Positions 16,168 to 25,202 of a stretch of 45,329 nucleotides of DNA are shown here, piece by piece. The position numbers were made by a program, and so were the translations under genes. Every line of letters begins with the position of its first letter. The stretch's first letter is position 1. The notes under the pieces are model-generated. The model was not told where the DNA came from. It worked only from the letters and a program-made list of their open reading frames with translations, and did not search any database. Source of the stretch: JAGVPT01 sp035505655 (GTDB lineage: Bacteria; Bacteroidota; Ignavibacteria; UBA10030; UBA8401); contig DATJQP010000064.1 of NCBI GenBank assembly GCA_035505655.1, forward strand, positions 1 through 45,329. The letters run 5' to 3'.

Positions 16168-17595
16168 ATGGCTCAGACAGTAACGATATCACCAGTGACG
16201 CGAATCGAAGGGCACGCGAAGATCACCGTTCAGCTGGACGATCATGGCATCGTGCAGGACGCGCGGTTTCACGTCAACGAGTTTCGCGGGTTCGAGAAGT
16301 TCTGTGAAGGACGGCTGGTATGGGAGATGGGAGGGATCACCTCGAGGATTTGCGGCATCTGTCCGACGAGTCACCTCATCACCTCGGCAAAGGCCGGAGA
16401 CGAAATCCTCGCCGTTGAGATCCCCGAGACGGCGGAGAAGCTGCGCCGCCTCATTACCCTTGGCCAGTGGCTGCAGTCGCATGCCCTCAGCTTCTTCCAC
16501 CTATCGTCTCCCGATTTTCTTCTAGGGTTCGACAGCGCACCTGCCGCCAGGAACATCTTTGGTCTCCTTGCCGATCACAAGGACTTCGCGAAACGTGGAA
16601 TCCGGATGAGGAAGTTCGGACAGGAGATTATTGAACAACTCGGCGGCCGGAAGATCCACACCCCCTGGGCCGTCGCGGGAGGCGTCAGGGAGGCGTTCGA
16701 GCCGGCGAAGAAGGACCATCTCCTCGGCTGGATCCCAGAGGCAAAAGAGACCGCTCTTCTGGCTCTCGATGTCCTCAAAAAGATCCACGTGAAGTTTGTG
16801 AAGGACATCCCGAATTTTGGGAACTTCAGATCCCTCTATGTAGGCCTTGTCGGGAAGGACGGAGAGCTTGAGTACTACGACGGACTTCTTCGCGTCCGGG
16901 ATGCCGCCGGCAACACGATCGCCGACAAACTCGATCCCACGCGCTACCCGGAGTACTTCGGCGAAGCGTCGGAGCAATGGTCGTACCTCAAATTTCCGTA
17001 CTACAAGCCGCTCGGATATCCGGAAGGAATGTATCGCGTCGGTCCGCTTGCCCGCGTCAACATCTGCGACTTTATCGATTCCCCGCTTGCGGAGGCTGAG
17101 AGGGTACTCTTCAAGGAGATCGCCGGAGAGAACCTCGTGGTCAACAACTCCTTCTACTATCATTATGCACGGCTCATCGAGATGCTCTTCGCGGTGGAGA
17201 AGATCGAGATGCTTCTCAATGACCCCGCCATTCTCGGAGGCAACATCCGTGCGAAAGCGATGATCAACCGGTCCGAAGGAGTCGGCGCGAGCGAAGCTCC
17301 GCGCGGGACGCTGTTTCATCATTATTGGGTCAACGAGGACGGGGTGCTTCAGAAAGTGAACCTCGTCATTGCCACGGCACAGAACAACCTCGCGATGAAC
17401 CGGACCGTGCGCCAGATCGCGATGAGATACATCGACGGCAAGAAAATCACCGAGGGGACGCTCAATCGACTGGAGGCAGGCATACGGTGCTACGACCCCT
17501 GCCTCTCCTGTTCGACCCACGCGATCGGCCGGATGCCCCTCCATGTCCAGCTGGTCGACGCCGGTGGAACTGTCGTCGATGAAGTACTGCGATGA
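16168..17595 (+). CDS. hoxH: bidirectional [NiFe] hydrogenase large catalytic subunit HoxH
   Basis: A 475-residue large subunit. SRICGICPTSH (Cys62, Cys65) and YDPCLSCSTH (Cys445, Cys448, His451) hold the Ni-Fe site, and 24 residues after His451 form the tail removed during maturation. The start MAQTVTISPVTRIEGH is the normal family N-terminus; the frame is open back to 16090, but those 26 residues look unrelated. AAGG at 16159-16162 is the ribosome-binding site. The stop overlaps hoxW (ATGA at 17592-17595), tying production of the precursor to that of its protease. Confidence 0.94.
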   Translation: MAQTVTISPVTRIEGHAKITVQLDDHGIVQDARFHVNEFRGFEKFCEGRLVWEMGGITSRICGICPTSHLITSAKAGDEILAVEIPETAEKLRRLITLGQWLQSHALSFFHLSSPDFLLGFDSAPAARNIFGLLADHKDFAKRGIRMRKFGQEIIEQLGGRKIHTPWAVAGGVREAFEPAKKDHLLGWIPEAKETALLALDVLKKIHVKFVKDIPNFGNFRSLYVGLVGKDGELEYYDGLLRVRDAAGNTIADKLDPTRYPEYFGEASEQWSYLKFPYYKPLGYPEGMYRVGPLARVNICDFIDSPLAEAERVLFKEIAGENLVVNNSFYYHYARLIEMLFAVEKIEMLLNDPAILGGNIRAKAMINRSEGVGASEAPRGTLFHHYWVNEDGVLQKVNLVIATAQNNLAMNRTVRQIAMRYIDGKKITEGTLNRLEAGIRCYDPCLSCSTHAIGRMPLHVQLVDAGGTVVDEVLR

Positions 17596-18068
17596 AAAAG
17601 GTCCTCGTCATCGGATACGGAAATGCTCTTCGATCCGACGACGGAGTCGGCCCGTGGGTTGCGGAGCAGGTTGCTTCCCATCATCTGCCCGGGGTTGATG
17701 TCAAAACATATCATCAACTTGGGGTCGAGCTTGCGGCGGACCTTGTCGAGTATCGCGCCGTGATCTTCGTCGATGCGTCCCACGGGGAAGAGCATCATCT
17801 CGGGCGAATCGTTCCGGAGGGGAACAGTCCCGGGTTTCTCCCTGGGCACAGCACGGATCCTCTTTCTCTCTGTCAGCTGGCGAGAGAGGTGTACGGGGCG
17901 GAATTCGACGTCCACGTGTTCGGCGTGCCAGGAGAACGATTTGAGTTTGGGTCTCGCCTCTCTCCGGAAGCCGAATCGCGGGGACGAGAGGCCGTGGATC
18001 GGATTCTTTCGCTCCTGAAAGGCATAGGGGAAGGGATCTCTGAAGCCGCCGGCCACGCCACCCGTTGA
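17592..18068 (+). CDS. hoxW: hydrogenase maturation protease HoxW
   Basis: A 158-residue M52-family endopeptidase starting MKKVLVIGYGN. GYGNALRSDDGVG, FVDAS and GHSTDP carry the metal-sensing acidic residues and histidine of the family. Translational coupling to hoxH identifies HoxH as the substrate. It differs clearly in sequence from the second protease at 11746, which supports separate substrates. Confidence 0.9.
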   Translation: MKKVLVIGYGNALRSDDGVGPWVAEQVASHHLPGVDVKTYHQLGVELAADLVEYRAVIFVDASHGEEHHLGRIVPEGNSPGFLPGHSTDPLSLCQLAREVYGAEFDVHVFGVPGERFEFGSRLSPEAESRGREAVDRILSLLKGIGEGISEAAGHATR

Positions 18069-18158
18069 CCGCCTCTCCTCGATTGTCCGATCCATCCAAC
18101 TCATGTAAACTCCGTAAGTTCACCCCGGTGCTTCCCCCCTCGGTGCAATCAGCATGAA

Positions 18159-18986
18159 ATGAAAAAGACCATCCTCTTTCTTTCCATTCCTCTTTTCATC
18201 CTTATCGTTCTGAGCAGCGGCACAGGACTCTATCTCCACGGATTTTACTCTCGCGAATCGAACGCCTGGGCTCTTCAGGCGAGGTGTCAGGATGCGTTCG
18301 ATCTGTTCATCGCTGCCCCGATACTTCTTGCATCGTTGGTCATGAGCGTCAAGGGGAGCAGGATCGCAATGGAGGTGCTCGGTGGAGTCTTTACCTATGC
18401 TTCGTATACGTACGTTGTCTATTGCTTCGCGGTGCATCTCAACGCGATGTTCGTCGTGTACTGCCTGGCCCTCGGATTGTCCTTCTATTCCCTTCTCCTT
18501 CTTTTCTATGAAAGAGCAAGAACCTCCCGGCCGGATGTCCTGCCGAAAGGATGGGTGATCCGAACCGCAGGCATCTATTTCATCGCCGTCTCCTCGTTCT
18601 TCTACTTCGTTTGGCTTTCGCAGTTGATCCCCGCAATGTACCGCGGCGTGACTCCAGCCGATCTTCTCGATGCCGGGATACCCGTCAACCCGGTGCACGT
18701 TCTCGATCTCTCAGTGTGCCTTCCCGCTCTCATCATCACGGGAATCTCTCTCCTGCGCCGCAACCCGGTGGCTTCGGTTTTCGCGGGACCGTTCCTGGTT
18801 TTCTGCTGTCTCATGGAGCTCACTATCGCGTTTCTCCTCTTCTCATCCTGGCAGGCAGGAGATGGTCAAACCGCAGCCGGGATCCTCGTCTTCACGATCG
18901 TCGCTGCCGGTGACGCACTCCTCTTCATTCTGTTCGAAAGAGAGTCCGCTCGGACGCAGAGATCGCGCACCGAAGCGACAGCCTGA
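18159..18986 (+). CDS. multi-span membrane protein of unknown function
   Basis: A 275-residue protein with about seven hydrophobic segments spread over its length, starting with MKKTILFLSIPLFILIVLSS, and a charged C-terminal tail. I recognise no catalytic motif or transporter signature. It sits between hoxW (90 bases upstream) and hypA (163 bases downstream) on the same strand, so it may belong to the hydrogenase region functionally, but nothing in the sequence shows how. Confidence 0.6.
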   Translation: MKKTILFLSIPLFILIVLSSGTGLYLHGFYSRESNAWALQARCQDAFDLFIAAPILLASLVMSVKGSRIAMEVLGGVFTYASYTYVVYCFAVHLNAMFVVYCLALGLSFYSLLLLFYERARTSRPDVLPKGWVIRTAGIYFIAVSSFFYFVWLSQLIPAMYRGVTPADLLDAGIPVNPVHVLDLSVCLPALIITGISLLRRNPVASVFAGPFLVFCCLMELTIAFLLFSSWQAGDGQTAAGILVFTIVAAGDALLFILFERESARTQRSRTEATA

Positions 18987-19097
18987 TCTTTCTCCCCAAT
19001 TTGCTGTTCGACTTTTCAGCGTTGCGAAAGCACTACCGCATTTCTCATTTCTCGGAATAGTTGAAATCGATTCCACAACATAATCGGCCATTTTGAC

Positions 19098-19111
19098 GGC
19101 ACGCTAGTTGA
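19098..19111 (+). promoter_or_regulatory. GGCAC-N2-TAGTTGA element upstream of hypA
   Basis: GGCACGCTAGTTGA lies 38 bases before the hypA start. It matches 12 of 14 bases of GGCACAATAGTTGA at 25332-25345, upstream of the oxoacid:ferredoxin operon at a similar distance. The GGCAC half resembles a sigma-54 -24 box, but the base pair ten bases after GG is GA, not GC, so a normal sigma-54 site is doubtful. Confidence 0.3.
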
Positions 19112-19149
19112 AGTCAAGGGAGGCGTAGGACTTCAGCAGGTACCGGCAT

Positions 19150-19509
19150 ATGCACGAGCTCTCCATCGCCCAGAATATTCTCGATATCATCAAAGATTAC
19201 CGACCGTCGGATCGCCCGTCGCGGATCAGGACCGTTCATCTTCAGCTTGGCGACCAGTCGGGCGTCGTTGCCGATTCGCTGACGTTCTGTTTCAAGGCAG
19301 TTACTGAGGGGACCATGTTCGAGGGAGCAGAGCTTGACATCGAGCGAATACCTTTTTCGATCCGATGCAAGGAGTGCGGAGCGACGACGTCGAACGAAGC
19401 CGGACTTTTTCGATGCGCGGCATGTGAGGGAACTGAGGTGGACATAGTCTCCGGAACGGAATTGCAGGTTGCCGCGATGGAGATCGTCGACGAAGGAGCG
19501 GCGACATGA
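19150..19509 (+). CDS. hypA: hydrogenase nickel-insertion protein HypA
   Basis: A 119-residue protein starting MHELSIAQNI. The N-terminal Met-His-Glu is the nickel site, and two CxxC motifs, CKEC and CAAC, form the zinc site. HypA delivers nickel with HypB to the hydrogenase large subunits. A strong GGGAGG lies at about 19119-19124, rather far upstream. It overlaps hypB by ATGA. Confidence 0.94.
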   Translation: MHELSIAQNILDIIKDYRPSDRPSRIRTVHLQLGDQSGVVADSLTFCFKAVTEGTMFEGAELDIERIPFSIRCKECGATTSNEAGLFRCAACEGTEVDIVSGTELQVAAMEIVDEGAAT

Positions 19510-20162
19510 GCGTGATCACCATCGAGCGCAAAGTGCTGGAAAAAAACGAAGCGGTGGCATCGCACAACCGCGAGCTCCTTCGTCGCCATGGAATCTTTGC
19601 GATCAACGTTGTCAGCTCGCCGGGCTCCGGCAAAACAAGCCTGCTCGAGAGGACGATCGCGGCAATGAAACAGAATTTCCGCATCGCCGTCGTGGAAGGA
19701 GATGTGCAGACCGACCTCGATGCACGGCGCATTGCGGCGATTGGAGTTCCCGTGGTTCAGATTGTGACGCAGGGGGGATGCCATCTCGACGCACCTCTGG
19801 TGAAAGAGGCGCTCCAGTCGATTCCGTTGGCCGAGACTCAGCTTCTGATCATCGAGAATGTCGGAAACCTGGTCTGTCCCGCCAACTACGACCTGGGGGA
19901 GGCGATGAAAGTCGTGGTCGCAAGTACGACGGAAGGGGATGACAAGCCATTGAAATACCCGGCCATGTTCAGGAATTCCTTGGCACTCATCATCAACAAA
20001 ACCGACCTCATCCCTTACGTCGCGTGCGACCTTCCTCTCCTCAGGCGAAACGCACTGAGCGTCAACCCATCGTTGAGGATCTTCGAAACTTCCTGCACGA
20101 CCGGAGCCGGGATCGAGGAGTGGTGCGGCTGGTTGAAAGAACAACTAAACAGGACGGTATGA
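19506..20162 (+). CDS. hypB: hydrogenase nickel-insertion GTPase HypB
   Basis: A 218-residue SIMIBI-class GTPase. SSPGSGKTSLL is the P-loop, EGDVQTDLD and GGCHLDA are the metal and switch regions, and INKTDL gives guanine specificity. It lacks both the N-terminal CxxCGC nickel site and the histidine-rich stretch found in some HypB proteins, so nickel storage is unlikely. It is coupled on both sides by ATGA overlaps, to hypA and to hypF. Confidence 0.94.
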   Translation: MSVITIERKVLEKNEAVASHNRELLRRHGIFAINVVSSPGSGKTSLLERTIAAMKQNFRIAVVEGDVQTDLDARRIAAIGVPVVQIVTQGGCHLDAPLVKEALQSIPLAETQLLIIENVGNLVCPANYDLGEAMKVVVASTTEGDDKPLKYPAMFRNSLALIINKTDLIPYVACDLPLLRRNALSVNPSLRIFETSCTTGAGIEEWCGWLKEQLNRTV

Positions 20163-22489
20163 AGAGCAGGGAGCACCTGGCGATCCGCGGGGCTGTGCAG
20201 GGAGTGGGCTTCCGGCCGTTCGTGTACAGGCTTGCCCGTGACCTTGGCCTGAACGGATGGGTCTCGAACACTCCGTCGGGAGTCTTCATCGAAGTGGAAG
20301 GCGGAACGATGCAGCTGGTGGAATTCCGCAGACGTCTCGAGACGGAGAAGCCGCCCATTTCCTTTATTCAAAGTCTCGAAGCGACGGTTCTTGATCCCGC
20401 CGGGTATGACCGGTTTGAAATCCGGGAGAGCGGAGAAAGCGGTGAGCGTTTGGCGGTCATCCTTCCGGATGCCGCGGTCTGCCCCGACTGTCTCCGCGAG
20501 ATCCGCGATCCTGCTAACCGGCGCTACCGGTACCCCTTCACGAACTGCACGCATTGCGGTCCCAGGTTCTCGATTATCGAAGCACTCCCGTACGACCGGC
20601 GGAACACATCGATGAAAAGATTCGCGATGTGCCCGGAATGCAACGACGAGTATGTTAACCCGGAAAACCGACGGTTCCACGCACAGCCTAACGCGTGTCC
20701 GGTTTGCGGCCCTCAACTGGCACTCTGGAATGCCCATGGCGATACCATCGAGGTACGGGACGATGCTCTCCTCTCAGCCGCAGCGGCGCTTCGCTCCGGA
20801 AAGATCGTCGCGGTCAAAGGCATAGGCGGATTTCATCTTATGGCCGATGCAGGAAACGAAGAGGCGGTCTCGACACTGAGGCGGCGCAAACACCGGGAGG
20901 AGAAACCGCTCGCTCTTATGCTCGGATCGATCGTAAAGATCCGGGATCTGTGTGACGTCTCGCCGCTCGAAGAACGATTGCTGACCTCGACCGCGGCCCC
21001 GATTGTTCTCCTCCGCAAACGGAGCCGGGCGGGCTCAACGGGAATCAAGGTCGCTCCGTCCGTCGCTCCGGGAAATCCTTCGCTCGGAATCTTGCTCCCG
21101 TATTCTCCCCTCCATCATCTTCTCCTGGACGCGTCGGAAACTCCCCTGGTGGCAACGAGCGGCAATCTCTCCGAGGAACCGATCTGCATCGATGAGCGGG
21201 AAGCCCTCCACCGGCTTGAGGGAATCGCGGATTTTTTCCTTGTCCACGACAGACCGATTGTCCGCCACGTCGATGATTCTGTCGCACGGGTGGTGGCCGG
21301 CCGGGAACTCGTGTTACGACGAGCCCGTGGATTCGCTCCGCTCCCCGTCTCCGGTTCGGATCGAAGTGTTTCTTCTTTCATGGCGGTCGGCGGCCATCTG
21401 AAAAACACGATTGCGGTTTCTGTAGCTGAGGATATCTTCGTGAGTCAGCACCTTGGAGACCTGAGTTCGAAAGAATCTTACGATGCCTTTGTGAGCGTTG
21501 GCGAAGATTTGACGCGGCTCTACGACGTTCGTCCGGCTGTGACCGTGTCCGACAAACATCCTGATTATCGTTCCACGCAGTTCGCCGGGGGTCGCGGAGG
21601 GAAACAGGTCAGCGTTCAGCATCACCTGGCCCACGTCGCATCGTGCATGGCCGAGAACAGGCTCAGAGGTCCTGTCCTGGGAGTTTCGTGGGACGGAACG
21701 GGGTACGGGGACGATGGAACGATCTGGGGAGGAGAGTTCCTGATTGCATCGGAGGACGGATATCGGCGGGCGGCTCATCTGCGGACGTTCAGACTCCCCG
21801 GCGGAGAAGCCGCCGTGACCGAACCCGCGCGTTCGGCCATAGGAGCGTTGTATGAACTGCTCGGCGATAGCCTATTCCAGCGAAACGATCTCCATCCCCT
21901 CAAAGGATTCTCCTCCGCGGAACTTCTGCTCCTCTCGCAGATGCTTGCAAAGGACATTCATTGTCCCGTCACATCGAGCGCCGGCCGGCTGTTCGATGCC
22001 GTCGCCGGTCTCATCGGAATTCGGTCAAGGGTCCGGTACGAGGGGCAAGCGGCGATGGAGCTTGAATGGCTGATTGGCGAGACCTGCACGGAAGACGCCT
22101 ATGGGTTTCATCTCTCAGCGGAGGCGTCATCGATTGTTGTCGACTGGGGAGAGGCCTTGCTTCAGTTGGTCGAAGATGTCAGTTCGGGTACTGCGGCTTC
22201 CATAGTTTCGGCGAAGTTTCACAACATGCTCACGGATGCAATTGTCAAAGTCGCGAAAGAGGCTGGTGAGGAGCGTGTTGTGCTGACGGGGGGATGTTTT
22301 CAGAATGTCTATCTGCTTGAACGGACCATCGCGAAATTGCGGGAAAATGGATTCTCGCCGTATTGGCACCAACGCATCCCCCCCAATGACGGCGGGATAT
22401 CACTCGGACAGATCTATGCTGCACAGCGAATCTTAAAGGCGCATGAGACAGACGAGGTTGAACCGGTAGTGAACGAATCTCTCACATAG
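20159..22489 (+). CDS. hypF: carbamoyltransferase HypF
   Basis: A 776-residue protein. It opens with an acylphosphatase domain (AIRGAVQGVGFRPFVYRLA). Four CxxC zinc-finger knuckles follow (CPDC, CTHC, CPEC, CPVC), then a YrdC-like domain with KGIGGFHLMADA, then a Kae1-like domain with HHLAHVASCMAEN and a nucleotide-binding GGCFQN. HypF makes the carbamoyl-adenylate used by HypE to form the Fe-bound cyanide ligands. ATG 20159 overlaps the hypB stop and begins the family N-terminus; the frame is open upstream inside hypB. Full length, no defects seen. Confidence 0.95.
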   Translation: MKSREHLAIRGAVQGVGFRPFVYRLARDLGLNGWVSNTPSGVFIEVEGGTMQLVEFRRRLETEKPPISFIQSLEATVLDPAGYDRFEIRESGESGERLAVILPDAAVCPDCLREIRDPANRRYRYPFTNCTHCGPRFSIIEALPYDRRNTSMKRFAMCPECNDEYVNPENRRFHAQPNACPVCGPQLALWNAHGDTIEVRDDALLSAAAALRSGKIVAVKGIGGFHLMADAGNEEAVSTLRRRKHREEKPLALMLGSIVKIRDLCDVSPLEERLLTSTAAPIVLLRKRSRAGSTGIKVAPSVAPGNPSLGILLPYSPLHHLLLDASETPLVATSGNLSEEPICIDEREALHRLEGIADFFLVHDRPIVRHVDDSVARVVAGRELVLRRARGFAPLPVSGSDRSVSSFMAVGGHLKNTIAVSVAEDIFVSQHLGDLSSKESYDAFVSVGEDLTRLYDVRPAVTVSDKHPDYRSTQFAGGRGGKQVSVQHHLAHVASCMAENRLRGPVLGVSWDGTGYGDDGTIWGGEFLIASEDGYRRAAHLRTFRLPGGEAAVTEPARSAIGALYELLGDSLFQRNDLHPLKGFSSAELLLLSQMLAKDIHCPVTSSAGRLFDAVAGLIGIRSRVRYEGQAAMELEWLIGETCTEDAYGFHLSAEASSIVVDWGEALLQLVEDVSSGTAASIVSAKFHNMLTDAIVKVAKEAGEERVVLTGGCFQNVYLLERTIAKLRENGFSPYWHQRIPPNDGGISLGQIYAAQRILKAHETDEVEPVVNESLT

Positions 22490-22508
22490 AAGGGAAGGAG
22501 CTTACAGC

Positions 22509-22739
22509 ATGGGTGTCATGAGCGGAACCATCAACGAGATCTACGTCGAGGACGGGAAGCCGAAGGCCGCTCTCCGGGTGGGGAGGGCGACGGTGCGGGT
22601 CGATCTTCTGCTCCTCATGGAGGCAAAAGTCGATGACCGGGTGCTGTTCGACTCGGGGATGGCTCTCGAAAAAATTGAGGAGGATGAAATCCTCCCAGGA
22701 CCGGCGGAGCCGGATCGGATCAACAAGTTCATAGCGTAA
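22509..22739 (+). CDS. HypC-like chaperone paralogue without the N-terminal cysteine
   Basis: A 76-residue protein placed between hypF and hypC. It follows the HypC pattern position by position: an opening G-x-I-x-E-I strand, a middle strand region (RATVRVDLLLLMEA), then VDDRVLFDSGMALEKIEEDE, which parallels IEDYVIVHAGVAISKLDVEE of the true HypC next door. It begins MGVMSG, so the Cys2 that in HypC binds the Fe(CN)2CO unit is absent, and starting at the internal Met4 does not restore it. GAAGGAG at 22493-22499 is a good ribosome-binding site, so it is probably expressed. Its role is unknown; a client-specific adaptor is possible. Confidence 0.75.
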   Translation: MGVMSGTINEIYVEDGKPKAALRVGRATVRVDLLLLMEAKVDDRVLFDSGMALEKIEEDEILPGPAEPDRINKFIA

Positions 22740-22742
22740 CGT

Positions 22743-23021
22743 ATGTGTCTTGCAATACCAGGCCGAGTGATCGAGATCGAGCGCAGGTCGCTGGAGAATG
22801 GTGAAGTATCTCTCACGGGCAAAGTCGATTTCGGAGGAATCAGAAAGAGCGTCTCACTGGACTTTGTGCCGGATGCCGCGATAGAGGACTACGTCATTGT
22901 CCATGCCGGCGTTGCGATCAGCAAGCTCGACGTGGAGGAGGCGGAGGCGACGCTGAAGCTTTTCGGAGAGCTTGAGGCATTCGAGCGTGAATCTCCGCGC
23001 ACCGATCCGCCAAAGGACTGA
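22743..23021 (+). CDS. hypC: hydrogenase assembly chaperone HypC
   Basis: A 92-residue protein starting MCLAIPGRVIEIE with the essential Cys2. The family end pattern VHAGVAISKLDVEEAEATLKLF is present, followed by a short acidic and Pro-rich extension. HypC carries the Fe(CN)2CO group from HypD to the large subunit. It is three bases downstream of the Cys-less paralogue and six upstream of hypD. Confidence 0.94.
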   Translation: MCLAIPGRVIEIERRSLENGEVSLTGKVDFGGIRKSVSLDFVPDAAIEDYVIVHAGVAISKLDVEEAEATLKLFGELEAFERESPRTDPPKD

Positions 23022-23027
23022 AGATAC

Positions 23028-24125
23028 GTGAAGCACGTCGACGAATACCGTGACGGAGCCCTCGCGACGACATTGTCGGCCCTCATTGACGCAGCCGTCA
23101 GCCGTTCGTGGACCATCATGGAAATCTGCGGGGGCCAGACTCACACGATTGTGAAATCGGGGCTCGAGTCTCTGTTGCCGGAGAGCGTCACCCTCGTCCA
23201 TGGCCCTGGTTGCCCTGTCTGCGTCACCCCACTCGAGATGATTGACAAGGCCCTTCACATTGCGGCTCTTCCCGGCGTGATCTTCACGTCGTTCGGGGAT
23301 ATGCTCCGAGTGCCGGGATCGTCAAAGGATCTTCTGTCGCTGAAAGCTGCAGGGGCCGATGTCAGGATTGTCTATTCTCCCCTTGATGCGCTCACCGTGG
23401 CCCAGGAGAACCCCGGCAAGAAGGTTGTATTTTTCGGCGTCGGTTTTGAGACGACTGCTCCCGCTACGGCGTTGGCGGTTCGCAGGGCAAAGGAGTCGGG
23501 GCTGAACAATTTCTTTCTTCTCTCTTCGCACGTCCTCGTCCCTCCCGCAATGAGGGCGATCCTATCGTCGCCGCAAAATAGGATACAGGCATTTCTTGCC
23601 GCCGGCCACGTCTGCACGGTGACTGGATACGGCGAATACTATTCAATCGCGGAGCGGTACCGCGTACCGGTTGTCGTGACCGGCTTCGAACCGGTCGACA
23701 TCCTCCAGGGAATCTACATGGCGGTGAAGCAGCTGGAGCAGGGACGACACGAAGTGGAAAACCAGTACCGCCGTTCGGTAAAACGGGAGGGAAATGCATC
23801 AGCGCGTTCACTTCTCAGCGAAGTCTTCGAGCCGGTCGACCGCTCGTGGAGGGGGATCGGCAGAATCCCGATGAGCGGCCTCGCTCTCCGCGACGAGTTC
23901 TCTCACCTCGATGCTGAAAGGCAATTCGAAATTTCTTCCCTTGCGGTTGAAGAATCGAGCCTCTGCAATGCAGGGCTTGTGCTCCAGGGATTGAAGAAGC
24001 CGACCGAGTGTCCCTCGTTCGGGAACGCTTGTACTCCGGAAAGGCCTCTCGGGGCGCCGATGGTCTCGTCCGAAGGAGCCTGCGCTGCGTACTATCATTA
24101 TCGGCCGGGAGGGAGGGCACTATGA
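23028..24125 (+). CDS. hypD: hydrogenase Fe-ligand assembly protein HypD
   Basis: A 365-residue protein. MEICGGQTH (Cys34) and GPGCPVC (Cys62, Cys65) form the conserved active region, and Cys residues in the last 40 residues, including FGNACTP and EGACAAYY, belong to the [4Fe-4S] and redox sites. HypD assembles Fe(CN)2CO with HypC and HypE. The start is GTG at 23028; no in-frame ATG precedes it after the hypC stop. ATGA overlap with hypE. Confidence 0.95.
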   Translation: MKHVDEYRDGALATTLSALIDAAVSRSWTIMEICGGQTHTIVKSGLESLLPESVTLVHGPGCPVCVTPLEMIDKALHIAALPGVIFTSFGDMLRVPGSSKDLLSLKAAGADVRIVYSPLDALTVAQENPGKKVVFFGVGFETTAPATALAVRRAKESGLNNFFLLSSHVLVPPAMRAILSSPQNRIQAFLAAGHVCTVTGYGEYYSIAERYRVPVVVTGFEPVDILQGIYMAVKQLEQGRHEVENQYRRSVKREGNASARSLLSEVFEPVDRSWRGIGRIPMSGLALRDEFSHLDAERQFEISSLAVEESSLCNAGLVLQGLKKPTECPSFGNACTPERPLGAPMVSSEGACAAYYHYRPGGRAL

Positions 24126-25189
24126 CGGATCCCTCCGGAGTCGACTTGAGCGGCGGCCTTAGCTGCCCGGTTCCCATCAGCGAATACAAACAGGTGCTCC
24201 TCGCGCATGGTGGCGGTGGAAGGCTCTCGCAAAGGCTGATCGACGAGATCTTTGTCTCAAGGTTCCGGAACGAACATCTCAGCCCCCTTCACGACGGCGC
24301 GTTGCTTCCCCCTGCAGACGGTCGTCTGGCATTCTCCACCGATTCATTCGTGGTCAATCCGCTCTTTTTCCCCGGAGGCGACATCGGTTCGCTGGCGGTC
24401 AACGGGACCGTCAACGACGTTTCGATGTGCGGGGCGAAGCCTCTGTACCTCTCGACCGCGTTCATCATCGAAGAGGGATTGCCGATCGATGTGCTGTGGA
24501 AAATTGTCCTTTCGATGGAGCAGGCGGCAAAGTGTGCCGGTGTTGAGATCGTCACCGGAGACACCAAGGTCGTCGACAAGGGAAAGGCGGACAGAGTCTT
24601 CATCAACACTTCAGGAATCGGAGTCATTCCGGCCGGGGTGGACATCAATCCGAGAAGAGCAAGGGCCGGAGACAAGATTATTGTCAGCGGCACGATCGGC
24701 GATCACGGTATGGCGGTCATGTCGGTGAGGGAAGGGCTGGAATTTGAATCCAGTCTAGAGAGCGATTGCGCTCCCCTCAACGGTCTTGTTGAAGTGATGC
24801 TGGCCGCCACGCAGGAGATCCATGTTCTTCGGGACCCAACGCGCGGCGGCGTCGCCAGCGCATTGAACGAGATTGCGCGGAGCGCTGAGATCGGAATGAT
24901 ACTCAGGGAAGAGGAGATCCCGGTTGCCGAGGGAGTTCACAGTGCATGCGAGCTTCTCGGATTCGATCCACTCTATGTCGCTAACGAGGGAAAACTTCTC
25001 GCAATACTCCCCTCTGCCGACGCAGATGCGGTGCTGAACGCGATGAGAAACCATCCACTCGGCCAACGAGCCGCAATTATCGGTGAAGTGACCGAGAAGG
25101 ATGCCGGGAAAGTACTGATGAGGAGCCGGATCGGAGGGACACGGATTGTCGACATGCTCTCCGGTGAACAGCTCCCAAGGATTTGTTAA
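24122..25189 (+). CDS. hypE: carbamoyl dehydratase HypE
   Basis: A 355-residue PurM/SelD-like protein. LLAHGGGGRLSQRLI, FSTDSFVVNPLFFPGGDIG and DPTRGGVASALNE are family blocks, and it ends PRIC: the C-terminal cysteine (Cys355) is where HypE converts the carbamoyl group from HypF to thiocyanate. It overlaps hypD by four bases and closes the hyp operon. Confidence 0.95.
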   Translation: MTDPSGVDLSGGLSCPVPISEYKQVLLAHGGGGRLSQRLIDEIFVSRFRNEHLSPLHDGALLPPADGRLAFSTDSFVVNPLFFPGGDIGSLAVNGTVNDVSMCGAKPLYLSTAFIIEEGLPIDVLWKIVLSMEQAAKCAGVEIVTGDTKVVDKGKADRVFINTSGIGVIPAGVDINPRRARAGDKIIVSGTIGDHGMAVMSVREGLEFESSLESDCAPLNGLVEVMLAATQEIHVLRDPTRGGVASALNEIARSAEIGMILREEEIPVAEGVHSACELLGFDPLYVANEGKLLAILPSADADAVLNAMRNHPLGQRAAIIGEVTEKDAGKVLMRSRIGGTRIVDMLSGEQLPRIC

Positions 25190-25202
25190 CAGGCGAGAAT
25201 TG

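Noticed and set aside
16522..17544. 340-codon - strand frame opposite hoxH
   Set aside because: Shadow of hoxH, which has intact active-site motifs on the + strand.
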